A DNA stretch of 64,000 nucleotides from Chara braunii. Lineage: Eukaryota; Streptophyta; Charophyceae; Charales; Characeae. The stretch covers positions 924,167 through 988,166 of the forward strand of contig BFEA01000389.1 of assembly GCA_003427395.1 (NCBI GenBank), given 5' to 3'. A program made the position numbers and the translations under genes. Position 1 is the stretch's first letter. Each line of letters begins with the position of its first letter. Below the pieces are notes generated by a model that saw only the letters and a list, made by a program, of their open reading frames with translations, was not told the origin of the DNA and did no database searches. Below are positions 34,561-46,899 of this stretch, in pieces.

Positions 34561-34651
34561 AAATGTTGACGATAAATTTATTCCCAACGGTCAGGGCGGG
34601 GTTTGTCAGGGAGTGGAAGCCGCCGTCACACAGGCAGTAGAGATGGTCAAA
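34519..34651. repeat. Direct repeat of 22 bp, 111 bp apart
   Basis: CACAGGCAGTAGAGATGGTC (plus AA) occurs at 34519 and again at 34630. It may be a local duplication or a footprint of an insertion. Confidence 0.7.
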
Positions 34652-35104
34652 AGTTGCCCCTTGGTTGGTCCCTCCCTTCCTGTTCAATCCGCATTTTTGA
34701 AATTTTGCACGGGACTGTCGAGGAACGGTCCTCCAACTGGAACCAGGTCAAAGGATGCAACCCTCGAGGGGTGGCTGGCTATTAATAATCCACGGAGGCA
34801 GCCGTGGGCGGCTATGGTCACGGCCTCGGCTGGGGGAGCGACCCCGCGGCCATGGCTACGCGACCACGCTACTTTGTGGTTGCGTGGCGGCCAAGGGGTG
34901 GGGAGGGGGGGGTGGGGTTTTCGAAAGTCGATTGGGGTTATGCAAACCTCGCCCCACCACCTTTAAAAAAAAAAAAAAAAAAAAAAAAATCAGGGGGGCC
35001 GGGGTTTGTGGTGCAAGTTGAAAAAAAAAAATAAATCTATTCGTTTTTTTTTTTTTTTTTTCCGTTGATTGATTGATTGGTGGGGGAGGGGTTCCCCCCC
35101 CGGC
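34652..35104. other. No supported gene; poly-A and poly-T tracts
   Basis: A G-rich stretch (34895-34920), poly-A at 34965-34989 and poly-T at 35044-35061 lie just before the repeat unit that follows. Confidence 0.6.
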
Positions 35105-36227
35105 CCCACAATTACACACATACACACACACACACGCACACACATAAATTCCAACAGGACTTCACCTCCAAAATGTTATAAGTAACAATAATAATCAATA
35201 AACTCAGAATTTTTTAATAATAATAAAAACATAAAAAGCAAGCAACCCATACAATGATAATAAGAGTAAAATGTCACATAATAGAGTAATAAAATGATAA
35301 ATATGAAAACTAAAAATTAAATAAACGATAGTAAATAATTAATAATAATAAATAATATATACTAAGTAATATATTTAATAAATAAATCAATAATAAGATA
35401 AAATAAAAATAATAAAATAATAAAATAAGTAATATATCATATCCACTCACCATACATCAAAGAAATAGGAACCCTGCAAAACCACTACGATACGCTCAAT
35501 ATATAATATACATACTACTACTGCAAACAACATCTTCAGCAAGGTAAACTTGCAATGCTCGACGTTCGCTCCCCGTCCCACGTTCACCTCTCCACAACAC
35601 TACAGCATACTCTGCCTTCCTCGTCGACGCTCACGTGCCGAGCAAGCACGAACGACCTAATGCTCGTGGACCTACAGCGCCATCGCTAACACTCTCTAAT
35701 ACCTTCCTGCCATCACTGCGCTTCATTGCGTGCTACGAGCGGCCTAACGCACAGAAGGAGAATGACGTCCATTGAAGAGATGCCGTCTTCACAGGCATTC
35801 CACTCACAGGTATGGGTTCACTCAAACATACCCCTAACCTTCCCCAAGGTCCCTCTTCCCTCACCTCCCCCTAACCTCCCTGACCTACAAACTAACGTGG
35901 AGCTACATCCCTTTGACGAACTGCTATGGGTGCTAAGCGGCGAAAAGTGCGCTTCACGGTGTGCAACCCCGCTATGGTTGTCCTCAACAGCCATCGCTAA
36001 CCTTAATTACTAACACTAATTACTAAAATGCTTCCACATAATCTAAATCGCAAACCCCTCTTGCCTCCTCATATATGAGTTGATGGCTAAAACACCCACT
36101 ATGTTTGAACTACTACTAGACTATCGCGATATGACAAATGTGATGTTTTTGTTTTCCGTATATACGGGGTGGCTGTGTTTACACACACCGACTACACACA
36201 TATAACCCGAATGATTTATCCAGTTAC

Positions 36228-36623
36228 CTAGGCTACCAGTCGGGCCGCCCGGGTCACCCTATTTTCCCGGACGGCCCGGTCGTGCAAGGACCAAGGAAGG
36301 TCCTAGTAAAAAAAAAAAAACCAAAAAAATCTGAAAAAAACTTATGTTATGCAGAAAAATAAACTGAACAACGTTTGCCTCAGGGTCATATCAAAATTAT
36401 TTACCAAATTTAAAATAAAAAAATAAAGTTTAAAAATATATATATATCGTCAAATAGAACTGCCCGGTAAACCGTAGGCAGAGAGGGAGAAGAGGACAAC
36501 AAACGAGGGGCTGTGACAAACTGTTTCGTCGGAGTTTCACCGACTCATCAGGAGGCTGAACCCTTATATATATTTTTTTGCCAGGTCGGGCAAGTGGCCC
36601 CGGGCCACTCTGGTAGTCTAGCT
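36228..36623. mobile_element. 396-bp TIR element with 6-bp target duplication
   Basis: Ends are CTAGGCTACCAG at the left and CTGGTAGTCTAGCT at the right, imperfect inverted repeats. AGTTAC occurs directly on both sides (36222-36227 and 36624-36629). The corresponding point in copy B (about 43271) has a single AGTTGC and no insert. The interior has GGGCCG...CGGCCC and GGACC...GGTCC palindromes and one of the hammerhead-bearing repeats. Confidence 0.7.
36448..36560 (-). ncRNA. Repeat with a hammerhead-ribozyme core, copy 1
   Basis: On the minus strand 36551 to 36523 reads CUGAUGAG-UCGG-UGAAACU-CCGA-CGAAAC. That is the conserved hammerhead core CUGAUGA, a 5-bp stem II and GAAA. A short stem III (ACA-GUU-UGU) and a GUC cleavage triplet follow at 36517-36515. 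Helix I partners are not evident, so cleavage activity is uncertain. Downstream on the minus strand is a second small hairpin (TGCC...CGGTTTACCG...GGCA). Hammerheads of this sort occur in Penelope-like elements, retrozymes and related retroelements. Confidence 0.68.
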
Positions 36624-37382
36624 AGTTACTAAGCTAAGGTCAACTCCTTCGCTGACAGGACCACCCATATCTGCGCTATATCCGCGATCCGTAACTCTTC
36701 GCAGTGCAACATACTGACGCTTCCCTATCACAAATACCACCACACATCCACCCCCCTTCCTAGTCTTATCCTTTAGTAGGCACATCACTATCATGTGCAT
36801 ACCTTAATCATTCCTCTACTACGCATATACCATCACGACTAATCGCTATACATTCGTATATAATCCCCAAATTGAATGTTTTCCAAATATCCCTGAGTTA
36901 AGTGACTACACTGCCACGCAAATATAACATCGCTGCATGCCACAAATGCAACATCGCATGCTTCTATGATAACATTATAATTAAAGAAACACTTCGAAAA
37001 AAACTATCGTTAATTCTCCTTCCTCTATACTATAAGTAACCTCACCCATTGGTTCTAGCAATCGATTGACCTTCTACAAACGGTTTGTTTTGAAAAAAAT
37101 GCTTTCTGTGTATGCATTCCAACCCCCAAAAAAGCCAATATGGTAATACTACGATAAACCATCCCTCTAAGCTCCACAAAATATCATTATACTCTACTAG
37201 ATTGACGATATAGACGTTGTCAAGTTACAGTTAACCCTTCGTTTTTTTTCGGATCGTTATGCTCCGATAGCAAGTGTGCTATAATTACATATATTTTCTA
37301 GCAATAAATATATAAGAAAGTTACTCTTTTGGGAACAAAGTTAACCCTTGTGCCGATAAAAAATATATATATATATATATAT

Positions 37383-37496
37383 CGTCACAAATAGAGCTGC
37401 CCGGTAAACCGTAGGCAGAGAGAGAGAAGAGGACAACAAACGAGGGGCTGTGACAAACTGTTTCGTCGGAGTTTCACCGACTCATCAGGAGGCTGA
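37383..37496 (-). ncRNA. Repeat with a hammerhead-ribozyme core, copy 2
   Basis: Nearly identical to 36448-36560; the core is at 37488-37460 on the minus strand. It lies inside a (TA)n tract. Copy B has an uninterrupted (TA)n at the equivalent place (about 43911-43934), so this is an insertion of about 115 bp into a microsatellite. Confidence 0.7.
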
Positions 37497-37563
37497 ATAT
37501 ATATTTTCCTATAAGTCATTTTAAATATCACAAGCTATTGTTTTGGATCGTTCTATCAGATTC

Positions 37564-38084
37564 AATAGAAAAATTCCCATGAGAAATGAAAGTTATAAAA
37601 AAATTCACAAAAAAAAAAACCTTCATATTTATACATTATCATTCCAATGTTTGTTCAATTCTAAAAGTTTCAGTTCTATTTGATAAATTTCTGTCTAAAT
37701 ATGAGTTTTTTCTTCCAGCTACATCTATTTGTTCAAGATGGAATGAAAATCTGGACGATTTTATGAAATATTTTAATTGAATTTTCATTCTACTACAACA
37801 AATATCTTCTTATTTAGATTGGATTAACCTATTTATGATTGAAAATCCTTACTTAGAATAGCAGTCCAATTAAAATATTTCATGATCTCAGCCAGACATT
37901 CATTCCATCTCTAGCATGTAGTTCAAATAATAAGGGATACCTCATTGTTGGAAGGAAAATTTTCAAGTAAGATGAAAAATTTTCAAATTGAAATGACATT
38001 TTGTAAGATAGAATGAAAATTTGAAATTTAGAATGTAAGTTTACTATCGAATGATTATTTAATTATGAGAATTTTTTTTTTTTG
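37564..38084. mobile_element. Foldback element, copy 1 (about 521 bp)
   Basis: A large imperfect inverted-repeat element: GATGGAATGAAAATCTGGAC near the middle is complementary to GCCAGACATTCATTCCATC further right, and the outer ends (AATAGAAAAATTCCC and its complement) also pair. Copy B lacks it: there TATCAGATTCGCCC is continuous (about 43998-44011). The 64-codon ORF in it is not conserved coding. Confidence 0.72.
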
Positions 38085-38715
38085 TTCGCCTCTGTTTTTT
38101 CGATTAAGTGATCAAACATAACATTTTTTGCACTGGCTGGTTAATAGCACGCTCAAATTGATTCGATTTTTTCAGTATTACAAACAATCTAGTGCGTTTT
38201 ATCGTCCTTTTCAGTTCGACCTGTTGTTATTCTCTGTTTTTGCTCGGATTGGTAACAATGCACTAGGAACATGATATAACACTTCTGCACTGACTGGTTC
38301 TTTGGTGATTCCGCAAAATGAATCGGTTACTTCGGCTGAGTTTTGTTAATCCGTTTTTACTCAACATGATTAGTAGCAAATCTTACCAGACCATCATCCG
38401 TTTAATACATGCGAAACATTTGCACTATATGAATTACTGTACACATGTGTCGCAACGTGGTGACAGCGCCTGCATATGAGAATTGACATATAGGAATAAA
38501 CCTGCCTGCGAAGTTTGATTCAACGCAATATGAATTGTTTAGCTCACTTCCTGACCCGACTTGACCCTTTGATAGACCTATATTGAGGAAACACCGTAAC
38601 TATAAGGAGCTCCACAAGCTTCTCTAAGTTATGTATAAAATAAACTAAAGCAGTCACTAAGAAAGTTGTTATTTATTTATTTATTTATTTATAGTTTTTA
38701 CTTTTTATGGAGTTC

Positions 38716-39234
38716 AACAGAAAAATTTCCACGATAAATGAAAGTTGAAAAAATATTCCATAAAAAAAAAATCCTTCATATTTATAAATATTATTCCAAT
38801 ATTCGTCCAGTTTTAAAATTGCCTATTTTATTTGATAAGTTTCCGTCTGAAAATGAGTTTTCCCTTCCAACTACATCTATTTGTTCAAGATGGAATGAAA
38901 GTCTGGACGAGTTTATGAAATGTTTTCAGTAAATTTTCATTCTACTGCAACAAATATTTTCTAATTTAGATTGGATTAACCTATTTATGAATGAAAATCC
39001 TTACTTAGAGTGACAGTCCAATTAAAATATTTCATGAACTCATCCAAACTTTCATTCCATCTCTAACATGCAGTCCAAATAAGAAGGGATACCCTATTCT
39101 TGGAATGAAAGTTTACAAGTAAGATGAAAATTTTTAAAATTGGAATAACATTTTTAAAGATGGAATGAAAATTTGAAATTTAGATTGTAATTTTACTATA
39201 GAATGACTATTCAATTCTAGGATTTTTTGTCGTT
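38716..39234. mobile_element. Foldback element, copy 2 (about 519 bp)
   Basis: Same family as 37564-38084 and 55604-56124. Copy B has the empty site at about 44623-44640 (ATGAAGTTTTTCGTC). Inner arms GATGGAATGAAAGTCTGGAC and CCAAACTTTCATTCCATC are strongly complementary. Confidence 0.75.
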
Positions 39235-39931
39235 GTTTTTCGTCATTCGTCCCAAATATTGCAAGACAACTCCCGTGATTGTTCTGCTTATCCTTCTAAT
39301 GTTTTGTGTTCAATTTTCCAAAATTTGAGATACAACATGAACCAGATATAACATATCTGTATAATTTAGTTTTTATATATATATTTTTTATGATTCATGC
39401 TCTTTATGTTAGGTCTGCTCAAACTGAACCAATTATCGCAGTTGAATAAGGACACAGTTAGATTACGATAAACCTCCCTTGCTCGGAAGCAATAAATTTT
39501 CTAATGCCACAACCCAACCACCACACACAAGACACCGCTGTACCTAACTCGGTTACCAATATAAGAGTTTTTGAGTTTCTGTCACAAGTAACCCATCGTT
39601 TAAACACTCTCTTTGCTTCTCCGGGTTGGTGCGCTCCGTATGTTCGATGGTTGACAAGCGCAATATAATCGTATATAAATATACATTATGGTAATAAATA
39701 AACTTATAAATATATATATAAGAAAGTTAACTCTTCGGGGACACAGTTAACTCTGACGTCAGGAAGAAAGTTTTTTTATAAGTTGTTTTAATATTATAAG
39801 TTATTGCGTTTCATCAATTTTTTTAATTTTTAAAATAATGCACTAGGAACAAAAAAGATATAGAATCATGCTAAGATTGAATCAATATTCGAAGCAATCT
39901 GGTGCGATTCATCGTTTCATTAGTCTCGCCT

Positions 39932-40103
39932 GATGATGTACTCTGTTTTTAATCGAATTGGTAACGCAATACGAATAGGATATAGGACTACCACGATGGC
40001 TGTTTCTGTAGTATTATGATGATGTACTCTGTTTTTAATTGAATTGGTAACGCAATACGAATAGGATATAGGACTACCACGATGGCTGTTTCTGTAGTAT
40101 TAT
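39932..40103. repeat. 86-bp tandem duplication
   Basis: 39932-40017 and 40018-40103 are almost identical (one difference seen, AATCGAATT against AATTGAATT). Copy B has one unit only (about 45356-45441). Confidence 0.9.
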
Positions 40104-40370
40104 GCTCAAATTAATTCGATTATTTCTCAGTATTTAAAAATATATGGGGCACTCCATCGTTCTTTAAGTTTTCCTTGGGATCCTGCTTTTTTTCTGATCA
40201 ATATTGCACTAGAAATAGGAAAAAACACTTCTAGGCTGACTGGTTATTTGCAAACTTTCTCATTATTTATGACGGCTTGACAATATTTTTCTTGTTTGTG
40301 ATAAGCCTAGGTATACATCTTAAGTATTGTCTATATCTATCTCTATATAATCAATGACATATTGATTAAG

Positions 40371-41166
40371 TATAAGTTTAACCCCCACCTACGTATACAA
40401 CCTTAGCCTCGTATAAAAGTATGTATACAGACCTTTGAACATTTACCTTCGTATACAATCAGAGAATGGCGTTCTGCGAAGTTTTACGAAATTTCTGGCG
40501 GGATGTGGAATTCTTCAGCTCATCCGATCGTGAGCTATGAAGCAAATAAAAAACAGGAATAATAAGTTCATAACCAAACCTCAACGTATAAGATAACGTA
40601 TAAAGAGAATGAAGCAGAACTTAGCCATAAAAGGCTATGGCAGCTAGCTCTCAATAATGCTTCGCTGCCACTCATAATCTCTAAACCATCTCGGTCAACC
40701 CAATTCAAGGTAATTAGCTGAGTAGCCGCAGTAACCAATTGTCTCGTAATATAACCTGCAAAAAGGAGAACTAATGTAGAATACGCTGTTCCTTAAAACA
40801 CTTTCTCAAAACTAATATACAACGTTCACATCTTCTAAAGAAAAGCGCAAAAAAAAAAAACACCCCACTTAAAAATAAACATTCACACATACCCGAAATA
40901 AAAAAATTAAAAATACAGAAAAAAGTAAAAACAGACTCAACATAAAATAAAGTTATGGCATACAGTGATATTAAATAAATGCGTCATTACGAACACATAC
41001 AATTAAGTCACAACATACACTGAACTCAGACGGATATGCCATTAAGAAAAGATATACATATCAATACAAAATAAACAAATAACTTGAAATAAGTAAAAAA
41101 TAAAATAAAGGAATAAAAAAAAAAAAAAAAAAAAAATTCTTAGAAAGTAAAAGTAGTATAAACGCT
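40371..41166. other. Spacer between repeat copies A and B, no supported gene
   Basis: AT-rich sequence not found elsewhere in the window, with a TATAAAAG near 40417, CGTATA repeats and poly-A runs (40848-40861, 41117-41134). Confidence 0.55.
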
Positions 41167-41436
41167 CCAACATCACCCGCAGATTCCTAAACTGAGAAAC
41201 GAGTATCATTTGTCCAAAGAAATACAATCATATACAGAAAAATACCGCAATCCTATCAGCTCAGTTATCATCTACTTGAAGCGAAGTGTCCGTGTAAGAA
41301 ATATTATGTGTGCGTGTAAGTCAACAAAACTGGCTTGGTTCGGATGGAGGACATATCTGAGCTGGGGTAGGTCCACCATCATAGGACCTACCCCACCGGG
41401 ACTTCCATCACGAGGGTACAGGGAGGGACAGACACT

Positions 41437-41467
<31 letters not shown>

Positions 41468-43903
41468 ATTGCAACAGAACTTCACCTTCCAAATGTTATA
41501 AGTAACAATAATAACAAATAAACTTATAATTTTTTAATAATAATAATGACATAAAAAACAACCAACCCATACAATGATAATAAGAGTAAAAAGTCAGATA
41601 ATAGAGTAATAAAATGATAAATATGAAAAACTTAAAATTAAATAAATGATAGTAAATAACTAATAATAATAAAAATAAATAATAAGTAATAGATTTAAAA
41701 AAAAAAAAAAAGATTAAAAAACTAATCAATTAGATAAAATAGAAAACAAAATGAAAATTATTTTATGCACCCAACCCCCCCAAATACAAGCTCCCCACAA
41801 AATTCAACAATGTTTATTTAAAAATGTCTACAGAAAAAGAGTTGGAAAACTTTTTAACCACACATTCATCACATCGAATGCCGACTCCCTATCCACGATA
41901 ATACACGACAGTCACGCCACCTGCAACTAAACTAACACCCACAACACATAAATAAGCATACGAGAAATAAACCACATATCGGTTATGGGACAATTGTTTT
42001 TTCCAAAAACAACAACAAAAAAAATCTAACAACGATAACACCCACTCCACCGCATACACAAAAAGAAGTAACCTCCGAAAAAAACAAAAATCCCATGCGG
42101 GCCCAAACCAAAAGGACACCCGTGCCAAGCAAAACAAATAAACCACACACATCACCATACCCAATCGACACGACTGACTCTACACACGACAACGACAGAA
42201 GCAACATGCCGAACAAATCCCAACCCACCGACGACCACGCACATACTCCATAGCCATTTCAAAACTCCAAAAGGACAAAACAACACAAAAACTACACAAC
42301 ACTTGCATTCTAATAGGACAAACAAAGCATTTAGTATACAAAAGGTTGCTTCACATGGGCATACCACCCGCACCACTCCTTGCTGCATAAAGAAATCACA
42401 CACAATCACCCCAACCCCCCTCAGATCTACTATACCTATGGCCCTTGCCACCACCCTCCCCGCCAAAGACGCACACACCTTGATTATATCATACCCACTC
42501 ACTATACATCAAATAAATACGAACCCTGCAAAACCACTACGATACTCTCAATATATAATATACATACTACTGCTACAAACAACATTTACAACAAGATAAA
42601 TTTGCAATGCTCGACGCTCGCTCCCCGTCCCACGTTCACCTCTCCGCAACACTACATCATACTCTGCTTTCCTCACCCACGCTCACGTGCTGAGCCATCA
42701 CGAGCGACCTAATGCTCGCGGACCAACAGCGCCATCGCTAACACTCTCTAATCCCCTCCTGCCATCGGTGCATTCCATTATGTGCTACGAGCGGCCTAAA
42801 ACACAGAGGGATAATGATGTCCCTTGAAGAGATGTCGTCTTCACAGGCATTCCGCTCATAGGTACGGGTCACTCGAACATATCCCTAACCTTCCCCATGC
42901 CCCCGCTTCCCTCATCTCCCCCTAACCTCTCTGACGTACAAACGAACATGGAGTAACATCCCTCTGACGAGCTGCTATGGGTGTTAAGCGGCGAAAAGCG
43001 CGCTTCAGGGCGTGCACCCCCCCTATGGTTGTCCTCAACAGCGATCGCTAACCTTAATTACTAACTTTAATTATAAAATGTTCCCACATAATCTAAATCG
43101 CAAACCCCTCTTGCATCTTTACATATGAGTTGATGGCTAAAACATCCATTATGTTTAGACTGGAACTAACCTATCGCGGTATAACAGATGTGATGTTTTT
43201 GTTTCTCGTATATACGGGGTGACCGTGTTTACATACACCCACTACACACATACCAAGATGATCTATCCAGTTGCTAAACTAGGGTCGACTCCCTCGCTGA
43301 CAGGACGACCCATCTGCGCTATATCCGCGATCCGTAACTTTTCGCAGGGAATAATACTAGCGCTTCCCTATCACCAATACCACCACACACTCCCCCATAT
43401 TATAATACGCATATACCATCACGGGTAATTGCTATACATTGATATATAATCCTAGTGCTTCCCAAATATCCTAGATTTAAGTGACTACGTTGTCATGCAA
43501 ATATAACATCGCTGCATGCCGCAAATGCATCATCGCATGCTTCTATGATAACCTTACAGTCCAAGAAACACTTTGAAAAAAACGCACGTTAACTCTCCTT
43601 CCTCTATACTTTAAGTAAGTTCACCCATTGGTTCTAGCAATCGATTGGCCTTCAACAGGCGTTTTTTTTTTAAAGAAACGTTTGCTGTGTATGCGTTCCA
43701 AAACCACAAAAAAAAACAGTCTGGTAATACTACGATAAACCATCCCTTGCAGCTCCAAAACCCAACCACAACGCATAAGATACTGTTATACTCTGTTAGA
43801 TATAGCAAGTGTGCTATAATGACATATATTTTCGAGCAATAAATATATAAGAAAGTTAACCCTTCGGGGATAAAATTAACCCTTGTGCCTATAAAAAAAG
43901 TTT

Positions 43904-43939
<36 letters not shown>

Positions 43940-45701
43940 TTCCCTATAAGTCATTTTAAAATTTAAATATCACAAGCTATTGTGCTGCATCGTTCTATCA
44001 GATTCGCCCTTGTTTTTTCGATTAAGTGATAAGACATAACACTTTTTGCAGTAGTTGGTTAGAAGCACGCTCAAATTGATTCGATTTTTTCAAGATTCTA
44101 GGCGTTTCATCGTCCTTTTCAGTTCGGCACGTTGCTATGCTCTGTTTTGCTCGGATTGGTAACAATGCACTAGGAATATGATATAACATTTCTGCACTGG
44201 CTGATTCTTCAGTGATTCCGCAAAATGAATCAGTTACTTCGGTTGAGTTTTGTTAATCCGTTTTTTCTCAACAGGATTAATAGCAAATCTTACCAGGTCA
44301 TCATCCGCTTAATACATGCGAAACATTTCCATTGAATGGATTACTATACACATGTGTCGTGACGTAGCAGCGACGCCTGCATATGAGAATTGACATATAG
44401 GAATTAATCTGTCTGCTAAGTTTGATTCAACACGGTATGAATTGTTTAGCTCACTTCCTGACCCGACTTGACCCTTTGATAGACCTATATTGAGGAAACA
44501 CCGTAACTATAAGGAGCTCCACAAGTTTCTCCGAGTTATATATAAAATAAACTAAAGCAGTGCGTTGATCTACGATCACTAAAAAAATTGTTATTTATTT
44601 ATTTATTTTCACTTTTTACTTTTTATGAAGTTTTTCGTCATTCGTCCCTAATATCGTAAGACAACTCCCTTGATTGTTATGCTTATCCTTTTGATGTTCT
44701 GTATTCGATTTTCCAAAATTTGAGATAAAACATGAACCAAATATAACACATCTGTATTTTCTAGTTTTTTTAAATATATTTTTTATGATTCATGCTCTTT
44801 TTGTTAGGTCTGCTCAAACTGAACCAATTATCTTAGCAGAATAAGAACATTGTTATACTACAATAAACCTTCCCTTGGCCGGAAGCAATGAATTCTCCAG
44901 TGCCACAACCCAACCACCATGCACAAGACACCGCTGTACCTTACTCGGTTAACGATATAAAAGTTTTGAGTTTTTGTCACAAGTAATCCATCGCTTAAAC
45001 ACTCTCTCTGTTCTCCGATTTTGTGCGCTCCTTATGTTCGTTAGTTGAGAAGCATAATATAATAGTATATAAACATATATTCTGGTAATAAATAAATTTA
45101 TAAATATATATAAGAAAGTTAACCCTTCGGGGACACAGTTAACCCTGGCGTCATGAAGAAAGTTTTTTCTGAAAGTTGTTTTAATATCATAAGCTATTGC
45201 GCTTTATCGATCTTTCTGATTCGGTTGTTTATTTTTTTTTAATTAATGCACTAGGAATAAGATATAACACTTCTCCGCTCGCTGTTTAGAATCATGCTCA
45301 GACTGAATCAATGTTGGAAATAAACTAGTGCGATTCATCATTCCATCAGTCTCGCCTGATGATCTACTCTGTTTTTGCTCGGACAAGTAACGCACTACGA
45401 ATAGGATATAGCACTACCGTGATGGTTGTTTCCCTAGTGTTATGCTCAAATTACATCGATTATTTCTCTATATTTAAAAGTATATGCGGTGATCCATCGT
45501 TCTTTCAGTTTTGCGTGGGATCCTGCTCTTTTTCTGATTAATATTGCACTATGAATAAGATATAACACTTCTAAGCTGACTGGTTATCCACAACTTTCTC
45601 AGTATGTATAACGACTTGGCAATATTTCCCTTGGTTTTGATAAGCCTACATATACAGCTTAAGCATTGGCTATGTGTATCTCTATATAATCAGTGACATA
45701 A
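41167..45701 (+). repeat. Large non-coding repeat unit, copy B (about 4.5 kb)
   Basis: The most complete copy. It opens with AACATCACCC, has a perfect 11-bp hairpin GGGGTAGGTCC/GGACCTACCCC (41364-41394), a (CA)n tract, an AT-rich part, a C-rich part (42350-43300) and an AT-rich 3' half, and ends CAGTGACATA. It abuts copy C directly. No open frame is shared as protein between copies; the Cys/Val-rich minus-strand ORFs exist only because the DNA is repeated. Confidence 0.78.
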
Positions 45702-46862
45702 ACATCACCCAAAGATTCCTAAACTAAGAAACGGATATCATTTGCCAAAAAAATTACAATTATATGTCGAAAAATACAGCGATCTTATCAGCTCAGTTAT
45801 CATGTACTTGAAGCAAAGTGTTCGTGCAACAAATATTATGTGTGTGTAAGCCAACAAAATTGGCTTGGTTCGGATGGAGGACCTATCCCGACTGGGGTAG
45901 GTCCACCATCATAGGACCTACCCCACGTGGACCTCCATCACGAGGGTACGGGGAGGGACACACACACACACACACGCATACATTCCTACATAACTTCACC
46001 TCCCAAATGTTATTAGTAACAATAATAATAAATAAACTTATAATTTTTTAATAATACTGAAGACAGAGTTGCCAGGCCGAACGTACGGAGGCCCCAAAGC
46101 TGACCCCCGAACGTTCGGGCGTTCGGGTCCCCGTACGGGGCCCGAACTCGAAGGGGTTCGGACCCCTCAAGAAAATATTTTGGTACCTAAACATTATTAT
46201 TGTTTTCTGATTTTTCTTTTGTGAGTTCTCTATTATGTAATCTACCTGTCACTCAATTTTGAAGTCATTCTGTCAAGCCAAACAATAATGAAAAATCGGC
46301 AAACATGGTGGTGTCAAAACTTGCTTTCCCACTTACTAATTTGTTTTTTTTTCTCTTTTCACTTATTGTTTTTCCTTTATTTCGGGGCCTGAAAAAAAAT
46401 ATTATTTTTTCAAACTTTATTTGTAGGTTCTCTATTATGTGAGATACATATGTATAAAATTTCATGGCATTTGACAAATCCAAAACAAAATGAAAAATTG
46501 CCAAAGATGGCGATGTCAAAAACTTGATCGCCCACGCAATAATTTCATTCTCGTTTTATTTTTTCTTATTTTCATTAATATTATTTAGTTTTCATATTTG
46601 ATTTTTATTTCAAATCTGGTAAGGAATTTGGATTTATTGTTGAGGCAAATGTTGTTTAGTTTATTCTTCTGCATGACATATTTGTTTTTCAGAATTTTTA
46701 GAAACTTTGTTTTTTTTNNNNNNNNNNNNNNNNNNNNNNNNNNNNNNNNNNNNNNNNNNNNNNNNNNNNNNNNNNNNNNNNNNNNNNNNNNNNNNNNNNN
46801 NNNNNNNNNNNNNNNNNNNNNNNNNNNNNNNNNNNNNNNNNNNNNNNNNNNNNNNNNNNNNN

Positions 46863-46899
<37 letters not shown>

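Larger units (their letters stand above)
35105..40370 (+). repeat. Large non-coding repeat unit, copy A
   Basis: First of three copies of a unit best represented by 41167-45701. It begins inside the unit at the (CA)n tract, lacks about 750 bp that copies B (about 41740-42490) and C have, and contains four insertions that are absent at the matching positions of B: 36228-36623, about 37383-37496, 37564-38084 and 38716-39234. It ends with CTATATAATCAATGACATA at 40370, as B does at 45701. No coding frame is conserved between copies. Confidence 0.78.

Noticed and set aside
41889-42502. Cys/Val-rich minus-strand ORFs, apparently conserved at 47374-47855
   Set aside because: The similarity is explained by the DNA repeat (copies B and C); frames shift between copies and there is no domain.
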